In this document: one piece after another, positions 49,360 through 59,166 of the stretch | Numbering within the stretch: position 1 is the stretch's first letter | How the letters are laid out: each line of letters starts with the position of its first letter | Assembly: GCA_028279725.1 (NCBI GenBank) | Contig: JANQNE010000011.1 | Coordinates: forward strand, 89,872 to 153,871 | Direction of reading: 5' to 3' | DNA: 64,000 nt | Source of the DNA: Candidatus Nanoarchaeia archaeon | Lineage (GTDB): Archaea; Nanobdellota; Nanobdellia; Woesearchaeales; JANQNE01 | Position numbers and translations under genes: made by a program | Notes under the pieces: model-generated | Database searches by the model: none | Told to the model about the DNA's origin: nothing | The model's input: the letters and a program-made list of their open reading frames with translations, nothing else

Positions 49360-49824
49360 TTAATTTAGATAAAAAAGAAAGAAATTCAAGACAGCTGCAA
49401 AGCTGACCCATAATATATAAGGGATCAAAAGATAAGCAGAGGTCTTGTTAATCCTATAGAAGCAGACTATTGTAAATAAGATTGCATTCCATAAGAATAT
49501 TATCTCTATAAAAGCAAATAAAGGCTTTTGCAATCCGAAAAACAGCACAGACCACATAGCATTCAAAAATATCTGAATTCCAAAGAAAGTAAAAGCCATA
49601 TCCTTATTTTTAGATTTTTCAATCCAGACAAGATAGAGCGAGATCCCCATCAAAAGATAAAGTGCTGTCCAGACTGGACCAAAGACCCATGAAGGGGGGT
49701 TAAAAGTAGGTTTAACCAGATCAACATACCATGTCGATACTGAAGTAGATGTAAAAAATCCTCCGATAGCACTGGCTAAAAACGGAATAATCAGTGATAT
49801 AAAAAGCTTGTATATTTTTTTCAT
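49360..49824 (-). CDS. tspO: TspO/MBR family membrane protein
   Basis: 154 residues with five membrane helices and the family signature KPTFNPPSWVFGPVWTALYLLMGISLYLVW, which forms the porphyrin/sterol-binding cavity. Bacterial and archaeal homologues bind tetrapyrroles and take part in stress signalling. Its ATG overlaps the upstream gene by 4 bases. It is the last gene of a minus-strand set behind the giant surface gene. Confidence 0.93.
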   Translation of the reverse strand: MKKIYKLFISLIIPFLASAIGGFFTSTSVSTWYVDLVKPTFNPPSWVFGPVWTALYLLMGISLYLVWIEKSKNKDMAFTFFGIQIFLNAMWSVLFFGLQKPLFAFIEIIFLWNAILFTIVCFYRINKTSAYLLIPYILWVSFAAVLNFFLFYLN

Positions 49825-50330
49825 ATTTTCCTCGCATCATAAGCCCAATGCAATAAAGCCTGCCTTTGCTTTGGCCTGCAGGTATATTTTCCTTTCACAC
49901 AATTTTTTCTTACAGCTCCCACATGCCTTTTTATCGCTTTCCATCTTTTGATCTGTATCTTATCTTCATCTATTAGCCTTCTTCCCATATAGTATCTGCA
50001 ATACCATTGAAACCATCCTCTCGGATCGTGTCTGGAATTTATCCATCCTTTTTTTATCCAAACTAACAGAGGAAGTGAAGCGTTTATACTAAAATAATTC
50101 AGTTTAGGATCATGCTTCTCATGACATAGCTTAGCTTTAGCAAACCAGGACTTAGGAAACTCTTTCCTGCAGTCTGTCATGTATTTTCCTCCAAAAACAC
50201 CCAGTTCAAGCATCTGTTTAGGAGTAAGTTCTGGTTTAAATTCAGGATCAAAGTTTTTTCCAATAGGCTCAGTCAAATAATAAACATAGTTCTTCTGCAT
50301 AAGGTCATTAACAACAACTTTTTTCCTCAT
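49821..50330 (-). CDS. Conserved hypothetical protein paired with tspO
   Basis: 169 residues, soluble and rich in Trp, Tyr and Lys: YVYYLTEPIGKNFDPEFKPE, LTPKQMLELGVFGGKYMTDC, WINSRHDPRGWFQWYCRYYM, GRR. I recall near-identical motifs in uncharacterised proteins of bacteria and plants, but no function. GGTGATA before ATG 50330 is the ribosome site. Its overlap with tspO suggests joint expression. Confidence 0.8.
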   Translation of the reverse strand: MRKKVVVNDLMQKNYVYYLTEPIGKNFDPEFKPELTPKQMLELGVFGGKYMTDCRKEFPKSWFAKAKLCHEKHDPKLNYFSINASLPLLVWIKKGWINSRHDPRGWFQWYCRYYMGRRLIDEDKIQIKRWKAIKRHVGAVRKNCVKGKYTCRPKQRQALLHWAYDARKI

Positions 50331-50362
50331 TTTATCACCTTAATCCTATATTGATAAGATCT

Positions 50363-51103
50363 TCACTTAACGATTATCGAAGCTTTATCATCAAATGGAT
50401 TTGTTCTCATCGATATTGAAAGCAGATAAGGGCAGTTTTTGTTCAGATAAAACATGTAATGGATCCATTCAGTCACAAGTGCCTCATATACCCTTAAAAT
50501 ATCTTTTTTTAGATGTTCACTATCCTTTTTAGTGCTTGTCTTGATCCCTTTTCTCTTCTCAAGCTCATCAGTAAGATGGAAAACAGCCTTCAAAAGGTTA
50601 GTGAATGAATCAAACTCAAGCAAATTTGGGTTTTCTATAAGCCTTACAAAAAACCTTTTATTATCAATAAGTATGGATCTTAGTCTTTTGATGTTGACTT
50701 TTTTAAAATCAATATCAAAATTATGCTTTCTCAAGGTCCTTATCACATCATGAAATTTCTTTTCTGACCAGTCATCTTTTACTACCAGCTCTTTTTTTAT
50801 CTCTTTGATCTCAGGATCATACTTGGAAAGAAACTTTAAAAGAGGTGTTCCTCCATCACTAAAAAAAACTCCAAGGATCATGCTTATCTTGTCCAGGCTT
50901 ACCTCTTTCCGGTGCTTAATCAAGATACTATTTACAAATAATGTTACGATCAATACATTGATAGGCAAAAAAGCCAGTGCAGTCATGCTCCAAAGAAAGA
51001 TATGATTAATATCATTAAAAAAGAAAAAATGAGTACAATATAAAACAGCAGATAAACTAACTAAAATAAAAGCAAACTTAAATTCCCATCTTATTTTTTT
51101 CAT
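50363..51103 (-). CDS. Membrane-anchored conserved hypothetical protein
   Basis: 246 residues with two N-terminal membrane helices (FAFILVSLSAVLYCTHFFFF, IFLWSMTALAFLPINVLIVTLF) and a helical cytoplasmic C-terminal domain of about 180 residues (KKELVVKDDWSEKKFHDVIR..., LTEWIHYMFYLNKNCPYLLS). Family not recognised. AAGGAGG (51110-51116) just upstream, overlapping the stop of the giant gene, is a strong ribosome site, so it is probably cotranscribed with it. Confidence 0.7.
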   Translation of the reverse strand: MKKIRWEFKFAFILVSLSAVLYCTHFFFFNDINHIFLWSMTALAFLPINVLIVTLFVNSILIKHRKEVSLDKISMILGVFFSDGGTPLLKFLSKYDPEIKEIKKELVVKDDWSEKKFHDVIRTLRKHNFDIDFKKVNIKRLRSILIDNKRFFVRLIENPNLLEFDSFTNLLKAVFHLTDELEKRKGIKTSTKKDSEHLKKDILRVYEALVTEWIHYMFYLNKNCPYLLSISMRTNPFDDKASIIVK

Positions 51104-51114
51104 TTTATGCCTCC

Positions 51115-54100
51115 TTAATCATTATGCGGATCAGACTGTCCTGTGATGATTATCGATCCGCTGCAGGATCCACCGACAGCTATAGCAGGAATTCCCAGAC
51201 CATAATAAGTTGTTTTTTTAGGTGTTGGATCAGTTTCAGTTCCTGGAACAGAATCCAGATCAAGCTCTACATTAGACTCTGACAGGTCAGTGCCTGAGCC
51301 ATAAGTAAAAGGATTGCCTCCATATTCTAAAAAAGTAACTTCTATCGAGCTTGTATTGCAAGAAAGATTTGTTCCTGAAAGCAGGACATCTAACCCAGAA
51401 TTTCCCAGATTTGTAACATTGATCTCCTGATTTAGATTTGTCGTATTTGCTCCAAGAGCGATCTCTCCAAAGTTTACGATAGATGGATCAATAGTAAATG
51501 CAGATAATGTATTTAACTCTGTAGTTGCTGACCCATTAGTTCCAGTTCCCTGGGAATCCTGGGGAGAGATCAAAAATGTCCAGTTAGTAAAAGAGCTGTT
51601 AGACCCTGCATCTGTAGGTATTGCATAATGTGAAACATTGAATGTGCAATTATAACTGATCGTATTTCCTGTGCCATCACTGTTATCTGTGCAGGCTGCA
51701 GTATAATGATCGCTGTTATTATCATCAGCATCAGCCCCAGATGTAGTCAGAAACAGATATCCTGTTGCATTAGAAATATCAGCAAATCCATTAAGATCTG
51801 TGATTGTAGCACTTCCGATAACTGTCGTGTTAGTTCCAGAAGACAAGGTGATATCACTTCCACTATTTATGCTGACATCAGAAGGGTCAGGGACATCATT
51901 TTGGACGGCAAAAGTTGTTGTCTCTGAACTATTGATATTTCCTGTGGTGTCATTAGCTATAATACGAACGGTGTAGGTTCCGATAAGACCTGGAGCAGCA
52001 TAAGTATTGTCAAAGTTGTCTCCTCCGGAATTTGTCAATGTAATCTGGCTGATGCTTCCATTTGGCAGAGTTATATTTGCAATAACTGCAGAAACACCTA
52101 TCAGATCAGTTATATTTGCATCTATCTCAAAACTGGCTGTTGTGTTTAGACTGCTTCCTGGAGTTATGTTAAGAGCAGTAACAGCTGGAGCAGTCGTATC
52201 TGTGAATCCTAAAGTAAAATAATCTCCGTTTGTAAAATTAATGTCTGTAAAGCTTACAGTGTTTCCTGTCTTTGTTCCAGTACTCTCTATCGTTGCATTA
52301 TCAAATGTTCCGTCATCATCAATAAGCAAGACAAAACTATCATAATCTGCAATAGTGAGGTTATCTGATATATCAAATGCAACTGTTACAAGGCCAACAC
52401 TGTCTCCATCGCCATTACCTCCATCATCTTTGTCAGCTCTCCAGGATTGGTTCATCCTGCTGTAATTGACAGGAGCGTCTGTTGAGATGCTTATTCCGCC
52501 ATTGTTATGTGCAACTGTCAAAGAATCGTTCAGATCAAGAGATGTGGGAGCTGAAATCGTTACAAAAGAAATTACTGCTGAAGATATATCAACTGTAGCG
52601 CTGCAGTTTCCAGGAAACTGTCCAATGCCATTGATATCATTGTTGTGCGGAGCAGGAAAGCCGTAATTGTCTTCAACTCCAAAAAAATCCCTTCCATACT
52701 TATCTCCAAGATAGATATCAACCATCTCAAGCTCGCAGGTGGTCAGCACCCTGTCATAAATTATTATCTCAGCAATTTTTGAGTTATGGTGCTGGTTTCC
52801 AGCCCTATTTTGGTTTATCCTATAATGCTCAAAAACCCTTCCTTCAGTAGTGTTTCCGGAATTTGCCTGCTGCCCTTCATTATACAGCACAACATTATTG
52901 CCATCATGTGTAACAGAATATAGCTTGATCTCATTACTAAAGTTTTCAAAATTAAATTTAGTTGATGCCCCATATCTAAAAGCATTGCCGCTATCTGTGT
53001 AATCTATCTGAAAATGATCTACATGTGCTGGTTCGCCATTTGAAAAAAATGAATCATATAATGAAGGGCTTGTGTCTCTACTTTGAATAACTGTAAATAT
53101 AGTAAAATCACTTGTGTATTGTGATGCGAGTTCATGTCTTAATGTGTCTCCAGCAGATTTGCTAAAATTAAGTACAGAAAGCCCGTTAAACTGATCGGTA
53201 ATATATTCAGGAGCTCCTTTACCGGAAACATTGGTAGCATTATGACCATAGCTTGATTTGTCCTGCCAGCATAATACTTCCTGGTTTTCAGATGTTACAG
53301 CTGTGCTGCAGCTCTCATCAGTATAAAGTGTTGAATTGTCTGTTGCATCATACCAGACTCTTAAGTTGCCTATATCTGATGGATCTTTTAATTCTGCTGT
53401 AAAGACAGAAGATACTGAACTGTTAATATTTGCAGCAGTGTCATTTGCAATAATAGTAATATTATACTTTCCTGCAAGAACAGGTATAGTGAAATTTGCA
53501 CTATATATATCTCCTGCAATATTTGCCAATGTAACCTGCTGTATCGTATTATTTGGAAACGTAATATTGGCGATAACAGTGTCCAGATGAGTATCTGTAA
53601 CAGTAGCATTAATCTGCAAAACATGGCTAGTATTAAATGTCTGTCCTGAAGGATAAAGGCCTGTAACACCCGGATTAGTCGTGTCAAGAGTGATATTTCT
53701 ACTATCTGTCGTATTGCTATTGCCTGCTAAGTCCATGACTGTTACATTATAATAATATGCTGCATCACTTAATCCGGTAAAGTTGATGCTTCTTTGTGCA
53801 GTTGTGTATGTTGTCTCATTTAGCAACCCAAATGTTGAGTTAAATAATCTGAATGTAATATTGGCTTCATTTGTTTCAGTGATACTAACATTAATATAAA
53901 CAAAGTTCTGGCTTATGATAGTGTTGTTATCCTGCGTTCCTGTGCCATAAGAGATCAATGGAGGTGTTGTATCGATTGTTACAGTCCTGAGCTCTGTCTG
54001 ATTCTTTTGTCCGCTTGCTGCAACTGCATAACTGATAAATGTGTGATCTCCATCTGCAAGATCTGAGAAGTTATTCACATATTGATTTGCTGAGGCATTA

Positions 54101-57100
54101 TATAGAAAAAGTATCTCAGCAGCAGAAAGCGGACGGTTAAATATGAGCATCTCATCTATCGATCCGTTAAAATATTCGCTTGAACCATCAGGATTGACTC
54201 CGATCCTCCCATTATCGCTGGAAACACCAGACATAGAGTCTGCTATAGATGCATTCAATACACCATCTACATAAATATTATATGTTGAGCCATTATATGT
54301 TGCAACATAGTGATACCATGTCTGTGTTGATATCGCTCTGATATCTGTTGTTGTTCCTGTTCCACTGCTGTCTCTATAAAAAAATTGCAGCTGATCTGTC
54401 TGACCAAGAGTAAGTGATACAGCAGATAATGTGCTTGAATTCCTGAAGGTTATGATCCTATTAGCAAAATTACCACTGCCAATACTGTCTGCATTTAACC
54501 ATACACTGATGCTCCATGAATCCTTATCTGGAATAAATATATCAGATGCAGGCAGACTGATGTAGTCTCCTGATCCATCAAGATGCACAGCTTTTCCAAA
54601 CTTACCTGTATCATTAATCAGAGCATTGCCTGTTAATGACCCATTATTTCCGTCTGAAATATCCACTGGATCTCCACTTCCATTAGTATCGTCCATCCTC
54701 ATCCAAAAAACAAGCTCATTGTCAAAATCAGTGAAAGTGTAATGATCAGGCTCGCTTGAATTAGAAGTTACATTAATGATGAAGTTATTTTGAGGATGTA
54801 AAGATCCGTTGCTTAATGTTGGGTCAACAAAAGATATCTGAGGAGCAGGCTCATCCAGCCCTAATGTAAAATAATTTCCATTAGAGAAATTTACGCTCGT
54901 AAATGTTATGATATTTCCACTTACAGAATAACCAGTGGTGTGTGCTGCTGAGTCGCTAAAATTTGTATCATTATCAATCAGTAATGCAAGTGTTCCAGCT
55001 ATTATAATATCAGTAGTTGAGAGATCAAAAGAGATTGAGACATTTCCCGGAGAGTTATCAACATCAACTCTCCAGCTTTGGCTAATCCTCCTGGTATAAT
55101 TCCCAGGAACATCAGATATCAGAGAAAATCCCAGATTATCATGTGCAAAAGTTAAAGAATCGTTTAAGTCAAGTGAACCTGGATCAGAGATCGTAGCTAT
55201 CGATGACTGCGCTGAAGTAACCTCAGTACTGACACTGCAGTTTCCCAGATATTCACTGATCCCATTTATATTATTATCATGAGGGGAAGAGAACCCATAA
55301 CCTTCTGAGATCCCGCTAAAGTCCTTTCCATATTTCCCTCCAAGATAATTATTGATAATATCAATCTGGCAAGGAGTAAGTATCCTGTCATACACTATTA
55401 TCTCAGAAATATCCCCATCATAATATCCATTATCACCATCTCTTCCGATAAACATCTGTGTCTGCGCAGCAGTTGCATGAGACTCGTCAGTAAATCTTGT
55501 CTTTAGATCACCATCAAAATATATCTGAGAGCCATTAACAGGCCCGGAATTTGTCCCTCCGCTCACATTTCCATCGTAAACTGCAGTAAGCAAAAAAACA
55601 GAATCAACAGTGCCTGCTCCGTCAATAGAAAGTCCTGAAGATGCACCTCCCAAACTGATAAGGCCATCATCGACTCCATCTGTTCCCAGTCCTGCATTAT
55701 ATGAAAAGAGACTGTAATAAAACCTGTCCCAAGATCCATCATCATTCCCCCATATTGCCTGTCCTTGATCTGAAGTATCATTTGTCCTTGGACGATATAC
55801 TGCAAAAAGCGTTATATCTTCTGTTGTATTTGCACGGATATCGATCCCTGTCTCATAGACTGTCTCATTGCTTTTGTTAAATCTGAGTGTAGTAGAGCTG
55901 CTTATCTTTTCCTGAGCTGCTGATCTGTACTTTGCTGCACCTTTTCCAGATACAACAGTTGCATTGCTGCCTCCTGCTTTGTTCTCCCAGCAGAATACTT
56001 CCTGATTATCAGCAGTAACAGGATTGGAGCAGGAACTGTCTGTGAAAAGAGATGTATTGTCTGCTCCGTCATACCATGCCAGGATGCTATTAATATCATT
56101 TGGATCTCCTAAACTCACTAAAAATACAGCACTCTCAGTATTATTTAAATTTCCTGCTGAATCATTTACAGATACAGAAATATTATAGATTCCTGCAAGA
56201 GAAGGAATCGTAAAATTAGCGCTGTAAAGATTTCCTGATACCTGTACTAAGGTCAACTGTGTTACTGTTGAATTGGGATAAGTGATGTTAGCAAGAGCAG
56301 TGTCAACACTATTATCGATAATTGTTGCATTTATAGTTATTGCTTCGCTTGTGTTATAAGTCTGATCAGAAGGGGAGATGTCTGTTACAGAAGGAATCTG
56401 GTCAAGTATAATAGTCCTTGCTGCTGTTGTATTGCACAGATTATTCTGATCACAGGCTGTTGCATTATAATGATAAGTTCCTTCTGCAACTCCTGTAAAA
56501 TTAATTAAGCTAATAGAAGCAAGCACTGTTTTGTTAATTAAACTGAATGTAGAATTATAAAGCCTGTAAGTCAGATTTGAAAAATGATCATCTGTCACAC
56601 TAACATTTACTTCTATATAATCCCGCACTAATGATGTTCCGTTTGGCTGTGTTGGGCTCGCATAGGAAATTGTAGGGGAATCAGTATCAAGCACTGCCAG
56701 AGTAAAAAAATCATCTCCGTTAAAATCAACATCCTGAAAGGTAACTGTGCTAGAATCGCTATAATTTGCCACAATCCCGGAAACAGAGGTGAAATTAATG
56801 TTTGTGTTTTTTATCAGGAACAGGTGGCTTTTATTTGTGGAACTTAAGTTCATCGAGGAAATATTCATAATCAAGTCTATAGTTCCAACATCACCTGTCT
56901 GATCTAATCTCCAGGTCCTTTGCAGCATATCTTTACCAGCTGGTGTATTTGTCGATGTTGTAGTTAATGGCCCATTATCATGTCCCCAGACTAAAAATTC
57001 CCTGTCTCCAATACCTGTAGCATTGCTGATGTCAACTATGTTTCCAGAGTGAATTGATTTTGACCTTGTCTGGTTAAGTGATGATGTATCATCTCTTCCG

Positions 57101-58053
57101 ATGCCTGCAATATTATTTGTGTAATTAACATGTGTTGATGTACTTGCATAGATAGTGTTTCCGGATGAATCCAGATAATCTAAACTGGTATGTAAGGTAA
57201 TGCCATATTTTATCGCAAGATAAGATTCAACCTTCTGTTTTTCTGTTGTGTTTATCTTTCTCTGATAAAGGATGAGTTCTGCAATAGTTCCCTGCCAGAA
57301 GCTATGACCTCCTTCATGACCAATACGAGTATAGTCTGCGTTGCTAAGTGTTCCGTTTGAGGCAGTTGCCGGGTGAACAGGAATGTTTCTTCCATCAATA
57401 GAGAGTGTTACTGCTTCTCCACTAGTCCAATGGATACTTGCAAGCAAAGGATTGGCGTTTACGATGTTACTTTCATTCCCTTCATAAAGAACCTCTGTTC
57501 CTGTATCTATTCCTGTTTTAATTGTATCATCCTTACCAGACAAGGCGCCTGCATCATCAAAACGAAGACCCCATGGCGCTTCAGCACCTGATAGATCACT
57601 CTCAGAATTAAAGACATACCTATCAGCTCCTGCCACATCAGAATCCACTACAACAAAAGTGCTGAATTCACTTATCCCATTAATATAACTTTCTCCATCT
57701 GCATCCTCAAGGAAATCTTCACTGCCATCAAAGTCAAGCGATGGATTAAAATTGATTGCTTTTGTTCCTGTTCTAAGTGTAGGCCTGATATTTCCTGATG
57801 CAGTAAAGTCGTGGCTGTTTCCAGATAAATCCTGCCAGCACCCGATCCTGTCTCCGTCAGAAGAAGAAGCAGTTCCGCCGCATGAATCCTGAAAAAGAGA
57901 TGAATCATTATCTGCATCAAGCCAAAATGTAAGATTATCGCTGACTCCTCCTGGGTCTGCGTAAGTTATCTGCAGAGCAATCAGAACATCAAATAATAAT
58001 ATGAATACTAAAACTAACTTTTTCAGGTTAGAAAGACTAAATAAAGATAACAT
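51115..58053 (-). CDS. Giant LamG-rich surface protein
   Basis: 2312 residues. The signal peptide core is LVLVFILLFDVLIALQITYA. Four LamG/concanavalin-like jelly-roll units follow (opening DNLTFWLDADNDSSLFQD..., INSILAWYDGADNTSLFTDS..., ELVFWMRMDDTNGSGDP..., IGNLRVWYDATDNSTLYTDE...), each about 200-250 residues, separated by Ig-like repeats of about 90 residues (TPPLISYGT..., VTDISPSDQTYNTSEAITIN...). The last 280 residues match the divergent neighbour (58212-59162), ending YYGLGIPAIAVGGSCSGSII. Many NxT/NxS sites suggest N-glycosylation. No C-terminal anchor is seen. Role: probably cell-cell adhesion or glycan binding. Confidence 0.88.
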   Translation of the reverse strand: MLSLFSLSNLKKLVLVFILLFDVLIALQITYADPGGVSDNLTFWLDADNDSSLFQDSCGGTASSSDGDRIGCWQDLSGNSHDFTASGNIRPTLRTGTKAINFNPSLDFDGSEDFLEDADGESYINGISEFSTFVVVDSDVAGADRYVFNSESDLSGAEAPWGLRFDDAGALSGKDDTIKTGIDTGTEVLYEGNESNIVNANPLLASIHWTSGEAVTLSIDGRNIPVHPATASNGTLSNADYTRIGHEGGHSFWQGTIAELILYQRKINTTEKQKVESYLAIKYGITLHTSLDYLDSSGNTIYASTSTHVNYTNNIAGIGRDDTSSLNQTRSKSIHSGNIVDISNATGIGDREFLVWGHDNGPLTTTSTNTPAGKDMLQRTWRLDQTGDVGTIDLIMNISSMNLSSTNKSHLFLIKNTNINFTSVSGIVANYSDSSTVTFQDVDFNGDDFFTLAVLDTDSPTISYASPTQPNGTSLVRDYIEVNVSVTDDHFSNLTYRLYNSTFSLINKTVLASISLINFTGVAEGTYHYNATACDQNNLCNTTAARTIILDQIPSVTDISPSDQTYNTSEAITINATIIDNSVDTALANITYPNSTVTQLTLVQVSGNLYSANFTIPSLAGIYNISVSVNDSAGNLNNTESAVFLVSLGDPNDINSILAWYDGADNTSLFTDSSCSNPVTADNQEVFCWENKAGGSNATVVSGKGAAKYRSAAQEKISSSTTLRFNKSNETVYETGIDIRANTTEDITLFAVYRPRTNDTSDQGQAIWGNDDGSWDRFYYSLFSYNAGLGTDGVDDGLISLGGASSGLSIDGAGTVDSVFLLTAVYDGNVSGGTNSGPVNGSQIYFDGDLKTRFTDESHATAAQTQMFIGRDGDNGYYDGDISEIIVYDRILTPCQIDIINNYLGGKYGKDFSGISEGYGFSSPHDNNINGISEYLGNCSVSTEVTSAQSSIATISDPGSLDLNDSLTFAHDNLGFSLISDVPGNYTRRISQSWRVDVDNSPGNVSISFDLSTTDIIIAGTLALLIDNDTNFSDSAAHTTGYSVSGNIITFTSVNFSNGNYFTLGLDEPAPQISFVDPTLSNGSLHPQNNFIINVTSNSSEPDHYTFTDFDNELVFWMRMDDTNGSGDPVDISDGNNGSLTGNALINDTGKFGKAVHLDGSGDYISLPASDIFIPDKDSWSISVWLNADSIGSGNFANRIITFRNSSTLSAVSLTLGQTDQLQFFYRDSSGTGTTTDIRAISTQTWYHYVATYNGSTYNIYVDGVLNASIADSMSGVSSDNGRIGVNPDGSSEYFNGSIDEMLIFNRPLSAAEILFLYNASANQYVNNFSDLADGDHTFISYAVAASGQKNQTELRTVTIDTTPPLISYGTGTQDNNTIISQNFVYINVSITETNEANITFRLFNSTFGLLNETTYTTAQRSINFTGLSDAAYYYNVTVMDLAGNSNTTDSRNITLDTTNPGVTGLYPSGQTFNTSHVLQINATVTDTHLDTVIANITFPNNTIQQVTLANIAGDIYSANFTIPVLAGKYNITIIANDTAANINSSVSSVFTAELKDPSDIGNLRVWYDATDNSTLYTDESCSTAVTSENQEVLCWQDKSSYGHNATNVSGKGAPEYITDQFNGLSVLNFSKSAGDTLRHELASQYTSDFTIFTVIQSRDTSPSLYDSFFSNGEPAHVDHFQIDYTDSGNAFRYGASTKFNFENFSNEIKLYSVTHDGNNVVLYNEGQQANSGNTTEGRVFEHYRINQNRAGNQHHNSKIAEIIIYDRVLTTCELEMVDIYLGDKYGRDFFGVEDNYGFPAPHNNDINGIGQFPGNCSATVDISSAVISFVTISAPTSLDLNDSLTVAHNNGGISISTDAPVNYSRMNQSWRADKDDGGNGDGDSVGLVTVAFDISDNLTIADYDSFVLLIDDDGTFDNATIESTGTKTGNTVSFTDINFTNGDYFTLGFTDTTAPAVTALNITPGSSLNTTASFEIDANITDLIGVSAVIANITLPNGSISQITLTNSGGDNFDNTYAAPGLIGTYTVRIIANDTTGNINSSETTTFAVQNDVPDPSDVSINSGSDITLSSGTNTTVIGSATITDLNGFADISNATGYLFLTTSGADADDNNSDHYTAACTDNSDGTGNTISYNCTFNVSHYAIPTDAGSNSSFTNWTFLISPQDSQGTGTNGSATTELNTLSAFTIDPSIVNFGEIALGANTTNLNQEINVTNLGNSGLDVLLSGTNLSCNTSSIEVTFLEYGGNPFTYGSGTDLSESNVELDLDSVPGTETDPTPKKTTYYGLGIPAIAVGGSCSGSIIITGQSDPHND

Positions 58054-58211
58054 AGCAACCCCTATCTTTTTTTAATATACTCACATCCACTATCTTTTAG
58101 CTCTGAAATACACATATATAATCATGTTTGATTCTCTTACAGTAGATAACGCTAATCCATCTAAGAAAGTAAAAAATAATATTTTAATAATTTTGATAAT
58201 TTATTCTCTTA

Positions 58212-59162
58212 ATGGTCAATAAGTCCAATATACCTATAAGAGGATTTATCATCTCTATAATGCTTCTATCGATGGGGGGTTTTGTCCTAGCTGATACTGC
58301 AACAACCAGCGCCAGTATCGGAAATTCAGCTCCAGTTGCAAGTTCAGTCCAAGTTGCAGACGGAAATCTTAATCTGGGGGATGTTTTTCTTACTTCAAAT
58401 ACGACGACTCAGCTAAATTTTTCTGCAACTGTTACAGACAATAATGGCTGTACAGATATAAGTGCAGTTAATGCAACATTCTTTAGGACCAATATTACAG
58501 GAGGAAGCACAGCATCAGACAATAACAGGACACACTACAGCATGATATGCAGCGTTCAATCAGGGACATGTACAGGAGACCAGGATATAGCTGCAACATA
58601 TGACTGCAAGATGAATGCTACATGGTATCTTGATCCAACAGATAGCGGATCAGCTTATGAAACAACAAACTGGACAATAAATGTAACTCCTTATGATGGC
58701 TCTGGTATCGGTACAAGCGGCACAACTGTCTATGATGTTAAGACTCTGACTTCATTTTCTTTGCTAAACACAAGCATCAATTTTGGAACATTGGGTTTAG
58801 GAGCAAACACAACAAATACAAATCAAGAGATCTTTATCGCTAATCTGGGGAATGAGCCTATAGATATCAGTTTAACAGGATATGGTGTCAGTATAGGAGA
58901 TAATCTTTCGATGAACTGCACACTAGGAAATATCACTATTGGCATGTTAGAATACAGTAAAACAAATTTTACTTATGGTTCAGGCACAGACCTGAGCAAT
59001 ACAAGCACAGAACTTGATTTTGATCTAGACAGAGGATCTGAGTCAAATCAAAGACCTCAGAACCAATCATATTATGGTTTTTCTATTCCTTCAGAAGGAG
59101 TTGGAGGAACATGTAGCGGTAATCTTGTTATTGTAGCTACAAGCGATCCTAGCTTAGACTAG
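58212..59162 (+). CDS. Secreted protein related to the C-terminus of the giant surface protein
   Basis: 316 residues with signal peptide (GFIISIMLLSMGGFVLADT). From residue 45 on it parallels the end of the giant protein: NFGTLGLGANTTNTNQEI, NFTYGSGTDLS and YYGFSIPSEGVGGTCSGNLV have close counterparts there. This stand-alone copy may act as a subunit or minor pilin-like partner carrying the same docking domain. It heads a plus-strand set with three membrane-anchored proteins. Confidence 0.8.
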   Translation: MVNKSNIPIRGFIISIMLLSMGGFVLADTATTSASIGNSAPVASSVQVADGNLNLGDVFLTSNTTTQLNFSATVTDNNGCTDISAVNATFFRTNITGGSTASDNNRTHYSMICSVQSGTCTGDQDIAATYDCKMNATWYLDPTDSGSAYETTNWTINVTPYDGSGIGTSGTTVYDVKTLTSFSLLNTSINFGTLGLGANTTNTNQEIFIANLGNEPIDISLTGYGVSIGDNLSMNCTLGNITIGMLEYSKTNFTYGSGTDLSNTSTELDFDLDRGSESNQRPQNQSYYGFSIPSEGVGGTCSGNLVIVATSDPSLD

Positions 59163-59166
59163 AAAA

